Below the pieces are notes generated by a model. The model was not told where the DNA came from, made no database searches, and worked only from the letters and a program-made list of their open reading frames with translations. From Brumimicrobium sp033722555 (lineage in GTDB: Bacteria; Bacteroidota; Bacteroidia; Flavobacteriales_D; Crocinitomicaceae), in contig JAWVYS010000001.1 in assembly GCA_033722555.1 (NCBI GenBank), positions 62,001 to 126,000 on the forward strand: 64,000 bases of DNA, read 5' to 3'. Of this stretch, positions 41,862 through 50,721 are shown in pieces; position 1 is the first letter of the stretch; the number at the start of each line of letters is the position of its first letter. The translations under genes and the position numbers were made by a program.

Positions 41862-43421
41862 ATGGCTGAAGTAATGTCGGGAGTTGATATTAAAAGCGTA
41901 TTAGATCAACTCGGAATAAAAGAAACAAACAAAGGAGCCTCATCGGGAAAAAACTGGCTTGATACAGATGGAGACATGATAGAGTCTACCACACCTGTTG
42001 ACGGCTCATTAATTGCAAAAGTTCGCGGAGCATCAAAAAGCGATTACGATAAAACTGTAATGTTCGCGCATGAAGGTTTTTTGGAATGGAGAAAAGTACC
42101 GGCACCACAACGGGGTGAGGTTGTCCGTCAGCTGGGTAATGCCTTAAGAGAATATAAGGAGCCTTTGGGAAAATTAGTTTCTTATGAGATGGGGAAATCC
42201 TATCAGGAGGGACTTGGTGAGGTTCAGGAAATGATCGACATCTGTGATTTTGCTGTAGGGCTTTCGAGACAGTTGCACGGTCTTACCATGCATTCAGAAA
42301 GACCAGGACACCGAATGTATGAGCAGTATCATCCGCTTGGAGTTGTTGGAATAATTTCGGCATTTAATTTTCCTGTAGCAGTTTGGAGCTGGAACACGGC
42401 GCTGGCATGGGTATGTGGAGATTCGTGCGTGTGGAAACCTTCGGAGAAAACTCCACTCACGGCAATTGCTTGTCAGCGAATTACTCAGGAAGTTTTTGCA
42501 AAAAATAACGTGCCAGAAGGAGTTTCATCGCTGGTTATCGGTGACTCAGAAATTGGAAAGGCCATGGCCTCTGATAAAAGAATTGCATTGGTTTCTGCTA
42601 CCGGTTCAACACGTATGGGTAAATCAGTAGCTCAAACGGTTGCTGCTCGATTAGGAAAGTCTCTTTTGGAACTTGGCGGAAATAATGCCATGATCATAAC
42701 TCCGGATGCAGATCTCAAGGTCGTTGTGCCCGGAGCAGTTTTCGGAGCAGTTGGTACAGCGGGACAGAGATGTACTTCAACCAGAAGGCTTATAATTCAC
42801 GACAGTATTTACGACAAGGTTGTTGAATCACTTACAAAAGCCTATAAACAACTAAAAATAGGAAATCCATTGGATGAAAGAAATCATGTCGGTCCTTTGA
42901 TTGATCGTGATGCCGTTCAAATGTATTTGGATGCGATTGAAAAAGCGAAATCAGAAGGAGGAAAAGTTCTTGTCGAAGGAGGGGTTCTTGAAGGAGAAGG
43001 TTATGAATCGGGCTGTTATGTCAAACCAACCATTATTGAGGCGCAGAATCATTTTGAAATAGTTCAGCACGAAACGTTTGCACCAATACTCTTTGTAATG
43101 AAGTATTCAGGGGATGTAAGACATGCCATTGAACTTCAGAACGGGGTAGTTCAAGGACTTTCCTCAGCGATTATGACCACAAATCTACGTGAAGCGGAGC
43201 AATTCCTTTCTGCTGAAGGTTCTGACTGTGGAATAGCCAATGTAAACATTGGTACTTCCGGGGCTGAAATAGGTGGAGCATTTGGTGGTGAAAAAGAAAC
43301 CGGTGGTGGACGTGAGTCAGGATCTGATGCATGGAAAGTATATATGCGAAGACAAACCAATACGATCAATTATACGAAAGAGTTGCCTTTAGCACAAGGT
43401 ATTAAGTTTGATTTAGATTAA
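41862..43421 (+). CDS. ALDH7-type aldehyde dehydrogenase (antiquitin/alpha-aminoadipic semialdehyde type)
   Basis: 519 residues from the ATG at 41862, chosen because a -7 element abuts the earlier ATG at 41841. ALDH7-specific features: DICDFAVGLSRQLHGLTMHS, PLGVVGIISAFNFPVAVWSW, ELGGNNAMII, the nucleophile Cys in GTAGQRCTSTRRL, and the C-terminal GGEKETGGGRESGSDAWK. Homologues oxidise alpha-aminoadipic semialdehyde/piperideine-6-carboxylate in lysine breakdown. No other lysine-catabolism gene is near. Followed by a terminator at 43449. Confidence 0.93.
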   Translation: MAEVMSGVDIKSVLDQLGIKETNKGASSGKNWLDTDGDMIESTTPVDGSLIAKVRGASKSDYDKTVMFAHEGFLEWRKVPAPQRGEVVRQLGNALREYKEPLGKLVSYEMGKSYQEGLGEVQEMIDICDFAVGLSRQLHGLTMHSERPGHRMYEQYHPLGVVGIISAFNFPVAVWSWNTALAWVCGDSCVWKPSEKTPLTAIACQRITQEVFAKNNVPEGVSSLVIGDSEIGKAMASDKRIALVSATGSTRMGKSVAQTVAARLGKSLLELGGNNAMIITPDADLKVVVPGAVFGAVGTAGQRCTSTRRLIIHDSIYDKVVESLTKAYKQLKIGNPLDERNHVGPLIDRDAVQMYLDAIEKAKSEGGKVLVEGGVLEGEGYESGCYVKPTIIEAQNHFEIVQHETFAPILFVMKYSGDVRHAIELQNGVVQGLSSAIMTTNLREAEQFLSAEGSDCGIANVNIGTSGAEIGGAFGGEKETGGGRESGSDAWKVYMRRQTNTINYTKELPLAQGIKFDLD

Positions 43422-43448
43422 TAAAATCTGATCAACTTTTTTAAAATT

Positions 43449-43486
43449 AACAAAGCCTCGCACAATTGTACGAGGCTTTGTTATTG
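43449..43486. terminator. Bidirectional terminator between ALDH7 and a convergent gene
   Basis: AACAAAGCCTCG/CGAGGCTTTGTT, 12-bp perfect stem; the 10-nt loop itself contains the palindrome ACAATTGT. Lies 27 bp after the ALDH7 stop and 16 bp before the stop of the minus-strand gene. Confidence 0.85.
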
Positions 43487-43501
43487 TAGGCCTTTAAAGG
43501 T

Positions 43502-44176
43502 TTAATTGGTTTCGTGAAATTTCGTAATGGCAACCTTTAACATCTCATAAATATCTTCGGGATAGAGAATTTCCGCTTTGCGTACAGTTCTTTTTCCGTT
43601 GGCCGAGTCACGTTCACGTGCCTTAAGTACACCAAAATCCTTGACTTTTACCTTTTCCTTATAAACCTTTTTACCGGCCTTGTCATAAGCAGTGATAACA
43701 TAGTTTATGGCAGGTTTGAGTCTTGACCTTTTTCCGTCCGGAAGTTCGACAGACATTCCTCCTTTTGAAGTTATATAAACATCCACCCTAACATAAAGGT
43801 CTTTGTCGTGTTCAGAAATAGCGTTCCCTTTTCTATCGACGGGCATTCCTTCGAGTTCTTCACCAACACCTAATGTAAAAACCGTATCTCCTTTTCTGTT
43901 CGTTTTATAAATACATTCCGCTTCTGCGTCAATCGCCCGAGAAACAGAGCTTTCTATATCGGATTTTATTGAGTCAATTAATTCCTCCGGGAATATCGGT
44001 TGGGAAGAAAAACCACTTAAAAATTTCCTTTCATTGAAAACGACTTTCAGGTCTTCCCGCAGTTCATCCTGAATACGGAAGCTAATATAAAAGATTCCCG
44101 CCTTGGATGTTTGAGAAACTCCTGTTTTCGTAATAATCATTAAGGCTGCTATCAGATAAAAACTCTTTTTCCACAT
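43502..44176 (-). CDS. Secreted protein of unknown function
   Basis: 224 residues with a signal peptide (MWKKSFYLIAALMIITKTGV, then SQTSK). The mature part is charged and mixed alpha/beta: DSIKSDIESSVSRAIDAE helix, GVGEELEGMPVDRKGN loop, then strands DLYVRVDVYITSKGG and INYVITAYDKAGKKVYKEK. No family recognised. Isolated by terminators on both sides (43449 and 44206). Confidence 0.75.
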   Translation of the reverse strand: MWKKSFYLIAALMIITKTGVSQTSKAGIFYISFRIQDELREDLKVVFNERKFLSGFSSQPIFPEELIDSIKSDIESSVSRAIDAEAECIYKTNRKGDTVFTLGVGEELEGMPVDRKGNAISEHDKDLYVRVDVYITSKGGMSVELPDGKRSRLKPAINYVITAYDKAGKKVYKEKVKVKDFGVLKARERDSANGKRTVRKAEILYPEDIYEMLKVAITKFHETN

Positions 44177-44205
44177 AATCAGTTCTTTTAATTCCTCACA
44201 ATATA

Positions 44206-44241
44206 AAAAAATAAAATAAAAAAGAGGGGTAAAAACCCCTC
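44206..44241 (-). terminator. Terminator of the SprB-repeat protein gene
   Basis: Minus strand GAGGGG/CCCCTC with a TTTTTA loop, then TTTTTTATTTTATTTTTTT. Lies 40 bp after the stop at 44281. Confidence 0.85.
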
Positions 44242-44280
44242 CTACTGTTATGTTAGTACGTTCGAAATAAATCCGTTATG

Positions 44281-46938
44281 CTAATTTGCTCTAACCAGAT
44301 GTACAAAACCATGTCCTTCTACCTCCTTATCATCGATTGTTGTGAAATTAAACTTGTAGAAATATACGCCATCTGAGGCCTCTCCGCCTCCGGATGAGGT
44401 ACCATTCCATTTAAACTGTGGATCATCGAATGTCGCCATTACATTGCCCCACCTGTTCAGGATAACGATCTCAAAATCAACAATATTTTCAATACCGCTG
44501 AAATAATTTATTAGGAAGAAATCGTTTGAATTGTCATTATTGGGTGTGAAAACATTTGGTATTTCATAAACCACATTGGCGTACTGTACGAAAACCGTCA
44601 GTGATGCCTGATCTGTACAACCTTCATTCGTAGTACCTGTAAGTGTAACTGTATAAGTCCCCGTTTGATTATAAACCGTTGAAACAGTTGCTCCGCCAGA
44701 TCCGCTGGTTTGACCATTACCGAAGGTCCAAGAATAATTATCTGCACCTGTTGAGTTATTTCCAAATACCACCTCCAAAGGGGGAGTTCCACTGAGAGGA
44801 TTTCCAGAAATATTTACTTGAGGCTGAGTATTTAAGGTGATTTCGATCGTATCTGCATTGAAACAACCGTTTGCTCCTTCTCCAATTACGATGTAAGAAT
44901 AATTCCCTACGCCCGGAGTTAACACATCTCCGTTCTGAATACCACCGTTCCATGAATAGTTCACTGCGCCGGTTGCATTCACGGTCCAACTTTCACCGTC
45001 ACATAATATTTGATCTTCTCCTGCATACACATTTGGAAGTTCCAAAACGGTTATATCCGTTGAGGTTATGTAGGAACACCCTCCGGCATTTGTATAGGTA
45101 TAATCAACTGTATAAGTCCCCGGTGATGATGCTGCAAGATCAACACTTCCGCTTGAGGGATCGATGGATAATCCAGCAGTTGAAGAAAAAGTGCCTCCTG
45201 TATCACCGCTGATAAAAGCAACAGTTCCTCCAAGAGCACAGTAATGTGTGGTATCAAACTGTATCGTTGTGTTCGGGGCCGCTGGCTCCGTTAAAGTTTG
45301 GGTTACGGTATCCGAGCACCCATTCTGATCAGTAACAACCAATGTATAGTTGCCGGCACTGAGGTTATTGAAATCGGGAGATGACTGTGTAGTATCCCCG
45401 GGAATTGAATATTCCAGCGAACCTGTTCCTCCAACAGCGTTTAAATGAATATATCCGTCCGAAAGACCGAAGCATGATACATCTTGAAAATCCGATATTG
45501 ACAGGAGAAGTTCATCCGGCTCGAAAAGAGTAACAGTATCCTGAACACTACAGTTATTCGCATCTTGAACGGTAACCGTATAAAATCCGGCACTCAAGTT
45601 TGAAAATGTACCATTCGCCTGAAAAGCACCACCGTTTAGAGAATAGGTGTATGATCCGGCACCTAGTTGACCTGTTGCGATAATTTCACCGTCGCCGTCA
45701 CCAAAACAGGTAATGTTGGTTGCTGATAGGTTAAGGTCAAGCGTTGAGTTTTCGGTTACTTCAAAATTTCCCGAACCGAGACAACCGGTGTTATCCTGAA
45801 TCAGAATGGTGTAGTTTCCAGCTGGAAGACCGGTAAATGTATTTGACCCCTGGAAAGTTGTTCCTCCATCTATGGAGTATAAATACCCGGGGGTTCCACC
45901 CGATCCTGAAACCGTGAGTTCACCATCGGAACCACCGCATGAAGCCGGTACTTCTGTGGAGAGACTGAGCGAAGGAGCATTCGCAGGAGGAGTTACTGTA
46001 ACATCATCCTGAACTACTATCGTTTGTCCGTCACAAGAGTTGTAGGTGGCCTGGGCTGTATAGGTTGTTTGGGTTGTTGGACATACATTGACTGTCAAAC
46101 CTGTCGCAATAACGTTTCCTCCTTCAAGCCATTCAACGGTATAAATAGGAGCTCCGTCAGGACTAAATCTCCAGGCTTCGGGTGTGCTAACCGACCAAGC
46201 CCCGGTATTTCTTCCCGGAGCTGCTATCCCTTGGGTACCCGCAGTGTTTTGAATACCGATTAATGCGTTTCCTGAATTCCAGGATGTACAGGTCTGTTTT
46301 TCATTCACGTAAACATCAATGACGTTTGTAGTTTCATAGAGCACAGTCATAAAGGTACTTCTTAAAGTTGGGCAGCCATATTGACCTAGTTGATTATAAA
46401 CGACCACAAAGATCCTGGAGGGAGCTGTTCCTGTAACGTACCACTGCACTGTTCCTGCGATAGTGGGATCGATATCGTGAAAAACACCGAAAATATGTCC
46501 GGCGTCCGTCAGATCGGTTGAAGGAACTGGGGTTGTTAACTCCCAGGGATGAAAACCCCCACTACTTGCTGGGCCTAACAATAGTGCCCCATTTGATCCA
46601 ATTTTTACGGTGTTATAGTACTGACCATAATAACAGAACGTAAATGGGAGATTAATTATAGGGCTCCAGACATCATCGGTATTCACGGAAACCGGAGTTC
46701 CTCCAGGTTCTGTATAAGAAATCGGAGGAGTGTGAGGTATACTGTTAGCGACATAGGTGTTGGTTGCTCCGGTATGAAAGGGAGCTGCTGTAAGGTTTGT
46801 ACATGGGTCACTACAAGTTAGTGTCACATCACTTCCGGCATCCACACTTGGGCTTCCGGGAAACTGGGCATAGGCACGGACTGAAAATAAAAAAAATAAA
46901 ACTGTTAATTGCGGTATCTTGAATATATTAATCTTCAT
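44281..46938 (-). CDS. T9SS type B secreted protein with SprB-like repeats
   Basis: 885 residues from the ATG at 46938, which begins the signal peptide MKINIFKIPQLTVLFFLFSV. The N-terminal third has a lectin/nidogen-like beta region (FCYYGQYYNTVKIGSNGALL). SprB-type repeats follow (SCGGSDGELTVSGSGGTPGY, CFGDGDGEIIATGQLGAGSY, CFGLSDGYIHLNAVGGTGSL), then Ig-like modules and a PKD domain (YSWTFGNGQTS). The C-terminus is the gliding-motility-associated domain (IPNVFTPNNDNSNDFF ... RWGNVMATF), a T9SS type B sorting signal. It is expected on the cell surface or released, perhaps as an adhesin. The gene start overlaps the upstream small gene by 11 bp. Confidence 0.93.
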   Translation of the reverse strand: MKINIFKIPQLTVLFFLFSVRAYAQFPGSPSVDAGSDVTLTCSDPCTNLTAAPFHTGATNTYVANSIPHTPPISYTEPGGTPVSVNTDDVWSPIINLPFTFCYYGQYYNTVKIGSNGALLLGPASSGGFHPWELTTPVPSTDLTDAGHIFGVFHDIDPTIAGTVQWYVTGTAPSRIFVVVYNQLGQYGCPTLRSTFMTVLYETTNVIDVYVNEKQTCTSWNSGNALIGIQNTAGTQGIAAPGRNTGAWSVSTPEAWRFSPDGAPIYTVEWLEGGNVIATGLTVNVCPTTQTTYTAQATYNSCDGQTIVVQDDVTVTPPANAPSLSLSTEVPASCGGSDGELTVSGSGGTPGYLYSIDGGTTFQGSNTFTGLPAGNYTILIQDNTGCLGSGNFEVTENSTLDLNLSATNITCFGDGDGEIIATGQLGAGSYTYSLNGGAFQANGTFSNLSAGFYTVTVQDANNCSVQDTVTLFEPDELLLSISDFQDVSCFGLSDGYIHLNAVGGTGSLEYSIPGDTTQSSPDFNNLSAGNYTLVVTDQNGCSDTVTQTLTEPAAPNTTIQFDTTHYCALGGTVAFISGDTGGTFSSTAGLSIDPSSGSVDLAASSPGTYTVDYTYTNAGGCSYITSTDITVLELPNVYAGEDQILCDGESWTVNATGAVNYSWNGGIQNGDVLTPGVGNYSYIVIGEGANGCFNADTIEITLNTQPQVNISGNPLSGTPPLEVVFGNNSTGADNYSWTFGNGQTSGSGGATVSTVYNQTGTYTVTLTGTTNEGCTDQASLTVFVQYANVVYEIPNVFTPNNDNSNDFFLINYFSGIENIVDFEIVILNRWGNVMATFDDPQFKWNGTSSGGGEASDGVYFYKFNFTTIDDKEVEGHGFVHLVRAN

Positions 46939-47218
46939 TTTCTTCTCTTTTGAATGAAATAAATTTATAACCATTTTCTAAAAGTAATTTTTTAAGCTCT
47001 TCCTCAGTTACATTCTCTTCTGAAACATAGCTCAAGATTAAAAAACTGCTCTCCATCGAAACAGAAGCGTTGAAAACGGGATTCATCAACCCGATAATCT
47101 TTTTGATCTCAAACTGATCATAATTTTCGAATGTAATGGTGTAGGTACTTGAAGTTTGAGATAATCCCTTAAAAGTAAGAGAAGAAAACAGAATCGCGGT
47201 TAAAAGAAGTTTATACAT
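46928..47218 (-). CDS. Small secreted protein with ferredoxin-like (HMA-type) pattern
   Basis: 96 residues with a signal peptide (MYKLLLTAILFSSLTFKGLS, then Q). The mature 75 residues read as beta-alpha-beta-beta-alpha-beta: TYTITFENYD, IKKIIGLMNPV, NASVSMESSFLILSY, TEEELKKLLLENG, YKFISFK. That is the layout of heavy-metal-associated domains, but without the metal-binding CxxC. It is followed, with an 11-bp overlap, by the T9SS SprB-repeat gene, so the two are co-transcribed. Function unknown. Confidence 0.8.
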   Translation of the reverse strand: MYKLLLTAILFSSLTFKGLSQTSSTYTITFENYDQFEIKKIIGLMNPVFNASVSMESSFLILSYVSEENVTEEELKKLLLENGYKFISFKREENED

Positions 47219-47320
47219 TTTGAAATAAATTAAATTTCCTTTTCAGACGGAAAGATATCCGGAAAAGTTGTCCGAAAAATAACAATTTTTAATTGAGCCG
47301 TAAAAAAATAGATAAATAGT

Positions 47321-48004
47321 CTAAAACTCTTGGCTGAATCCTGAATAATATACTTTATCAGGATCAGCGATGTTCTTGAGTACCTCGATGAAAGCATCTT
47401 CTTTTTGCGCAGGGATTAAATTTGTTGGAAAATGGAGTATTAGTCCGTTTTTGTATTCAAAATACAGGGTGTCCTGGTGTTTCGATATACATTTTAATCC
47501 CTTGAGATAAATAACCTTGGCGTCTCTGTCTACTGCTACGATCGCTTTTTTTGTAAGTCCTATCCCATAGTTATCCCATGAAACTCCAACAAGTGTATTT
47601 ATCAGAAAATCTGCTCCCATCAGAAAATATACTAGGGGTAAATAAATTACGGAAGAGGGTAGCATGTAAAGGAAAGTAAAGCCGATTAACAATGAAAACA
47701 AAGCTTCGATCAGGTTATATAAGACCACTCTGCTTTTTCGTTCTGAACTTATTTTTGACGTAAAACGAAATTTATCCGACTGATTAATTATTCGAATTCC
47801 CATCCATTTTTTAGATGATCTCAGTAAGCTTAAAACGAGTATTATTCCGGAAACGATTCCAAAAAACAGGTCTTTATAAGCGAATTCCTCCCCCGGTATT
47901 CTTATTCCAAGGAGAGTGAAATCCATGTTGAGTCCAACCGCAACTGCGAAGGGGAAGGTCAAAAACGTAAAAACAAAGATCCAAATGTTGTAGAACCTAT
48001 TCAT
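47321..48004 (-). CDS. Membrane protein of unknown function
   Basis: 227 residues with at least four hydrophobic segments (about 8-24, 44-60, 92-112, 116-136) and a soluble C-terminal domain (DRDAKVIYLKGLKCISKHQ). The ATG at 48004 overlaps the stop of the DUF349 gene by 8 bp. No family recognised. Probably last gene of the PfkB - DUF349 - membrane protein operon. Confidence 0.8.
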   Translation of the reverse strand: MNRFYNIWIFVFTFLTFPFAVAVGLNMDFTLLGIRIPGEEFAYKDLFFGIVSGIILVLSLLRSSKKWMGIRIINQSDKFRFTSKISSERKSRVVLYNLIEALFSLLIGFTFLYMLPSSVIYLPLVYFLMGADFLINTLVGVSWDNYGIGLTKKAIVAVDRDAKVIYLKGLKCISKHQDTLYFEYKNGLILHFPTNLIPAQKEDAFIEVLKNIADPDKVYYSGFSQEF

Positions 48005-49700
48005 TAGGGATCATTTTAAGCCTCGTTTTAAGCGCTTCGATCTTCTCTTTTTCCTTTTCGATATTCGCTAATACCTGGTCTCTTAATTTATTCGCGCCTT
48101 TAGAATTCGCAAAGAAACCAAGATTGTTTTCGTACTGGATAACTTGTTGTTTGATTTGATTGATCTCATTTCGAATCGCATCTTTTTCTTTTTCGAAAAG
48201 CCGGTCAGCCTGATCACTTCCCTTCATGGTATCTAACCTAGCCTGAAACAGCACTTTTTCTTTTTCCTCTCCCTGAAGATTCAAGGAGGTATAATGTTTG
48301 TCTAATGCCGATTTAAAGGCCTTATAAATAGTGTCTTTTTCGTCAGCAGGGACGAATCCGATTGCCGCAAAATTTGTTGAGAAGGCTTTGAGTTCTTTGA
48401 TTGCGCTCTTTTTGTCATCAGGAAGCACAAGTGCTTCCAAGGAAGCGACAAGTTCTTTTTTCTTTTCCAGATTCACTTTGAACTCTTCTTCCAGTGATGC
48501 GACGTGAGCTTTTCGGGCTTCAAAGAAATGGTCGCAGGCTTTTCTAAATTCCTTCCAAAGTCGCTGTTCATTCTTTTGTCCGGCATTACCCAGTTTCTTC
48601 CATTTCTTTTGTATTCCTATGATTTTCTGAGCGGTTTGATCCCAATCGGTGTTCGATTTGATTGCGTCTACCTCCCGGATCAATTCTTTTTTCTTATCGG
48701 CAATTTCATTAAATTCAGACTGAGCCTCTTTAAAGAAGTCACTTTTTGCATCGAAGAAGGCATCACATACTTTTCTGAATTCTTTCCAGATGGTTTTGTT
48801 CTCTTTTCGAGGTCCGGGACCAATCTCTTTCCATTTTTTCTGAATCTGTATTATTTCATCCGTTTGCTGATTCCAGTCTTTTACCGATTCCCTGTTTTTC
48901 TCAAGAATATCTTTCGCATTCTCGAGAAGTTTTTCCTTAAGAATCAGGTTTTCTCTAAACTGTTCTCTTCGCTCATCATAATGAGAACGGATTTTATCAT
49001 AAAGGCTTTTGATCGCTTGCCAGTATTCCTCCTTAAGTTCTTCCCACAGCTCCTGTTTGGTTGGACCGATGTCTTCCCAGGCATTTTGAAGCGATTTTAA
49101 CGAACTTTCGATCTCTTTGATTATCTGTTCATTTTCAAGTGCTTTCAGTTGAGAGATAATCTGTTTTTTGGCGTCGTAGTTTTTCTTGAAATCATATTCC
49201 TTGATCTCTTTGTAAATATTCATATTGTAGAAAAACTCTTCCAGTAATCGACTGTATTCCTGTTGAATATCGTGCCTTTTATCACGGGGAATGTCTCCTA
49301 TTTTTTTCCAGGATTCATTGATTTCCTTATGTGCTCCGAAAGCAGCGCCAATGTTTTCTTCGTTCTGAATGATTTCACGAAGCCGATTGATCAGCGCTTT
49401 CTTTTTAGACAGGTTTTCCTGTTCTTCATTTCTTTTTGCATCGATCAGCGCTTTTCTTTTATCCTTAAAAGGAGAATATATCTCGTAAAAAGCTTCCTTA
49501 AGCGGTGTGATCCAGTCTTCCTGGTCAAAGGCGAGACCTTTTTCCTCAGCTTCTAATTGAGCGATTTGAAATTTTCTGGTTTCCTCGAGCAGATAATCTT
49601 CAAACTGAGAACGAAGTTCACTTACCTCACGACCAATACTGATCAGATCCTCCTGATCGGTAAGCTCTTTTAACCTAAGGATATATTCGTTATTTTCCAT
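47997..49700 (-). CDS. DUF349 repeat protein
   Basis: 567 residues, highly charged and helical. At least five DUF349 units of about 70 residues each are visible from a Trp-led motif: WKKIGDIPRDKRHDI, WEDIGPTKQELWEEL, WKEIGPGPRKENKTIW, WKKLGNAGQKNEQRLW, and FAAIGFVPADEKDTIY. No signal peptide, so cytoplasmic. The family is common in Bacteroidota and its role is unsettled. It lies 16 bp after the PfkB-family gene and overlaps the next gene by 8 bp. Confidence 0.93.
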   Translation of the reverse strand: MENNEYILRLKELTDQEDLISIGREVSELRSQFEDYLLEETRKFQIAQLEAEEKGLAFDQEDWITPLKEAFYEIYSPFKDKRKALIDAKRNEEQENLSKKKALINRLREIIQNEENIGAAFGAHKEINESWKKIGDIPRDKRHDIQQEYSRLLEEFFYNMNIYKEIKEYDFKKNYDAKKQIISQLKALENEQIIKEIESSLKSLQNAWEDIGPTKQELWEELKEEYWQAIKSLYDKIRSHYDERREQFRENLILKEKLLENAKDILEKNRESVKDWNQQTDEIIQIQKKWKEIGPGPRKENKTIWKEFRKVCDAFFDAKSDFFKEAQSEFNEIADKKKELIREVDAIKSNTDWDQTAQKIIGIQKKWKKLGNAGQKNEQRLWKEFRKACDHFFEARKAHVASLEEEFKVNLEKKKELVASLEALVLPDDKKSAIKELKAFSTNFAAIGFVPADEKDTIYKAFKSALDKHYTSLNLQGEEKEKVLFQARLDTMKGSDQADRLFEKEKDAIRNEINQIKQQVIQYENNLGFFANSKGANKLRDQVLANIEKEKEKIEALKTRLKMIPNE

Positions 49701-49716
49701 GATTTTCCTAAAAGCG

Positions 49717-50643
49717 CTAAACGGTTTGAACCATATTGAAGTCAGTAAGCTTTACAAACTCGCTTATACGATCCTCAATTTCGTTTTTTGAAAGATTTTC
49801 AAGTTTTTCTGTACCAAATTTTTCAACACAGAACGAAGCCATGGCAGAACCGGCAATAATGGCTCTTTTCATGTTCTCGAAAGAATAGTCATCAGTAGAT
49901 GCTATATAACCCATGAAGCCTCCTGCAAAAGTGTCTCCTGCTCCTGTGGGATCATATACATCTTCGAGTGGAAGGGCAGGTGCAAAGAAAACCTTCGATC
50001 CGTGAAACAGAAGGGCTCCGTGTTCCCCCTTTTTGATTATCAGATGTTTTGGGCCCATCTCCCGTATCTTCTTGGAAGCTCTAACCAGCGAATATTCTCC
50101 GGAAAGCTGTCGCGCTTCTTCATCGTTTATGATGAGCACATCGATCTCTTTGAGTGTTTTCTTCAGATCATCTAAAGCAATGTCCATCCAGAAATTCATG
50201 GTGTCCATCGCAATAAGCTTTGGTCTTTCAGACAAGCGGTTAATTACCGAAAGTTGTACCTGAGGACTCAGATTTCCGAGCATGAGATAATCACAGCCCT
50301 GATAGCTTTCGGGAATAATGGGATCAAAGTGCTCAAGAACATTCAGTTCAGTAACAAGTGTATCTCTGGAGTTCAAGTCATTGTTGTATTTACCCGACCA
50401 AAAGAATGTTTTCTCCCCCTTTTTGATCTGTAAACCGTCCAGATTAACACCTTTATTTTTCAGTTTTTCCAGCATCTCCTGTGGAAAATCCTCACCTACT
50501 ACAGAAACAATATTCTGTTGATCGACGAAGTAAGAAGATGAAAAGGCTATGTAAGTGCCTGCACCGCCAATAATTTTATCTGTTTTCCCAAAAGGTGTTT
50601 CAATTGCATCAAAGGCGACGCTTCCTACCGTAACTAAACTCAT
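49717..50643 (-). CDS. PfkB-family carbohydrate/nucleoside kinase
   Basis: 308 residues. The ribokinase-type signature DPTGAGDTFAGGFMGY is present near residue 235, with the N-terminal VGSVAFDAIETPFG strand and a substrate lid region. It phosphorylates a sugar or nucleoside; the substrate cannot be read here, adenosine and ribose being the usual options. Starts the operon with DUF349 and a membrane protein. It has a full promoter at 50661-50690. Confidence 0.92.
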   Translation of the reverse strand: MSLVTVGSVAFDAIETPFGKTDKIIGGAGTYIAFSSSYFVDQQNIVSVVGEDFPQEMLEKLKNKGVNLDGLQIKKGEKTFFWSGKYNNDLNSRDTLVTELNVLEHFDPIIPESYQGCDYLMLGNLSPQVQLSVINRLSERPKLIAMDTMNFWMDIALDDLKKTLKEIDVLIINDEEARQLSGEYSLVRASKKIREMGPKHLIIKKGEHGALLFHGSKVFFAPALPLEDVYDPTGAGDTFAGGFMGYIASTDDYSFENMKRAIIAGSAMASFCVEKFGTEKLENLSKNEIEDRISEFVKLTDFNMVQTV

Positions 50644-50660
50644 AATTCGTATTTTTTGCG

Positions 50661-50690
50661 CAAATATATTGCTAATTAAAGATTTTTCAA
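50661..50690 (-). promoter_or_regulatory. Sigma-ABfr-type promoter for the PfkB operon
   Basis: On the minus strand TTG (50688-50690), exactly 19 nt, then TATATTTG (50661-50668), 17 bp before the ATG at 50643. One of the best promoter matches in the window. Confidence 0.8.
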
Positions 50691-50721
50691 GTAAGCTACA
50701 GCATTAATTGGGGAACCTTCT

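Noticed and set aside
48504..49100. 198-codon open frame on the plus strand
   Set aside because: Lies antisense to the DUF349 gene. Its composition (Phe/Leu-rich) is the mirror of Lys/Glu-rich coding sequence and it has no start context.
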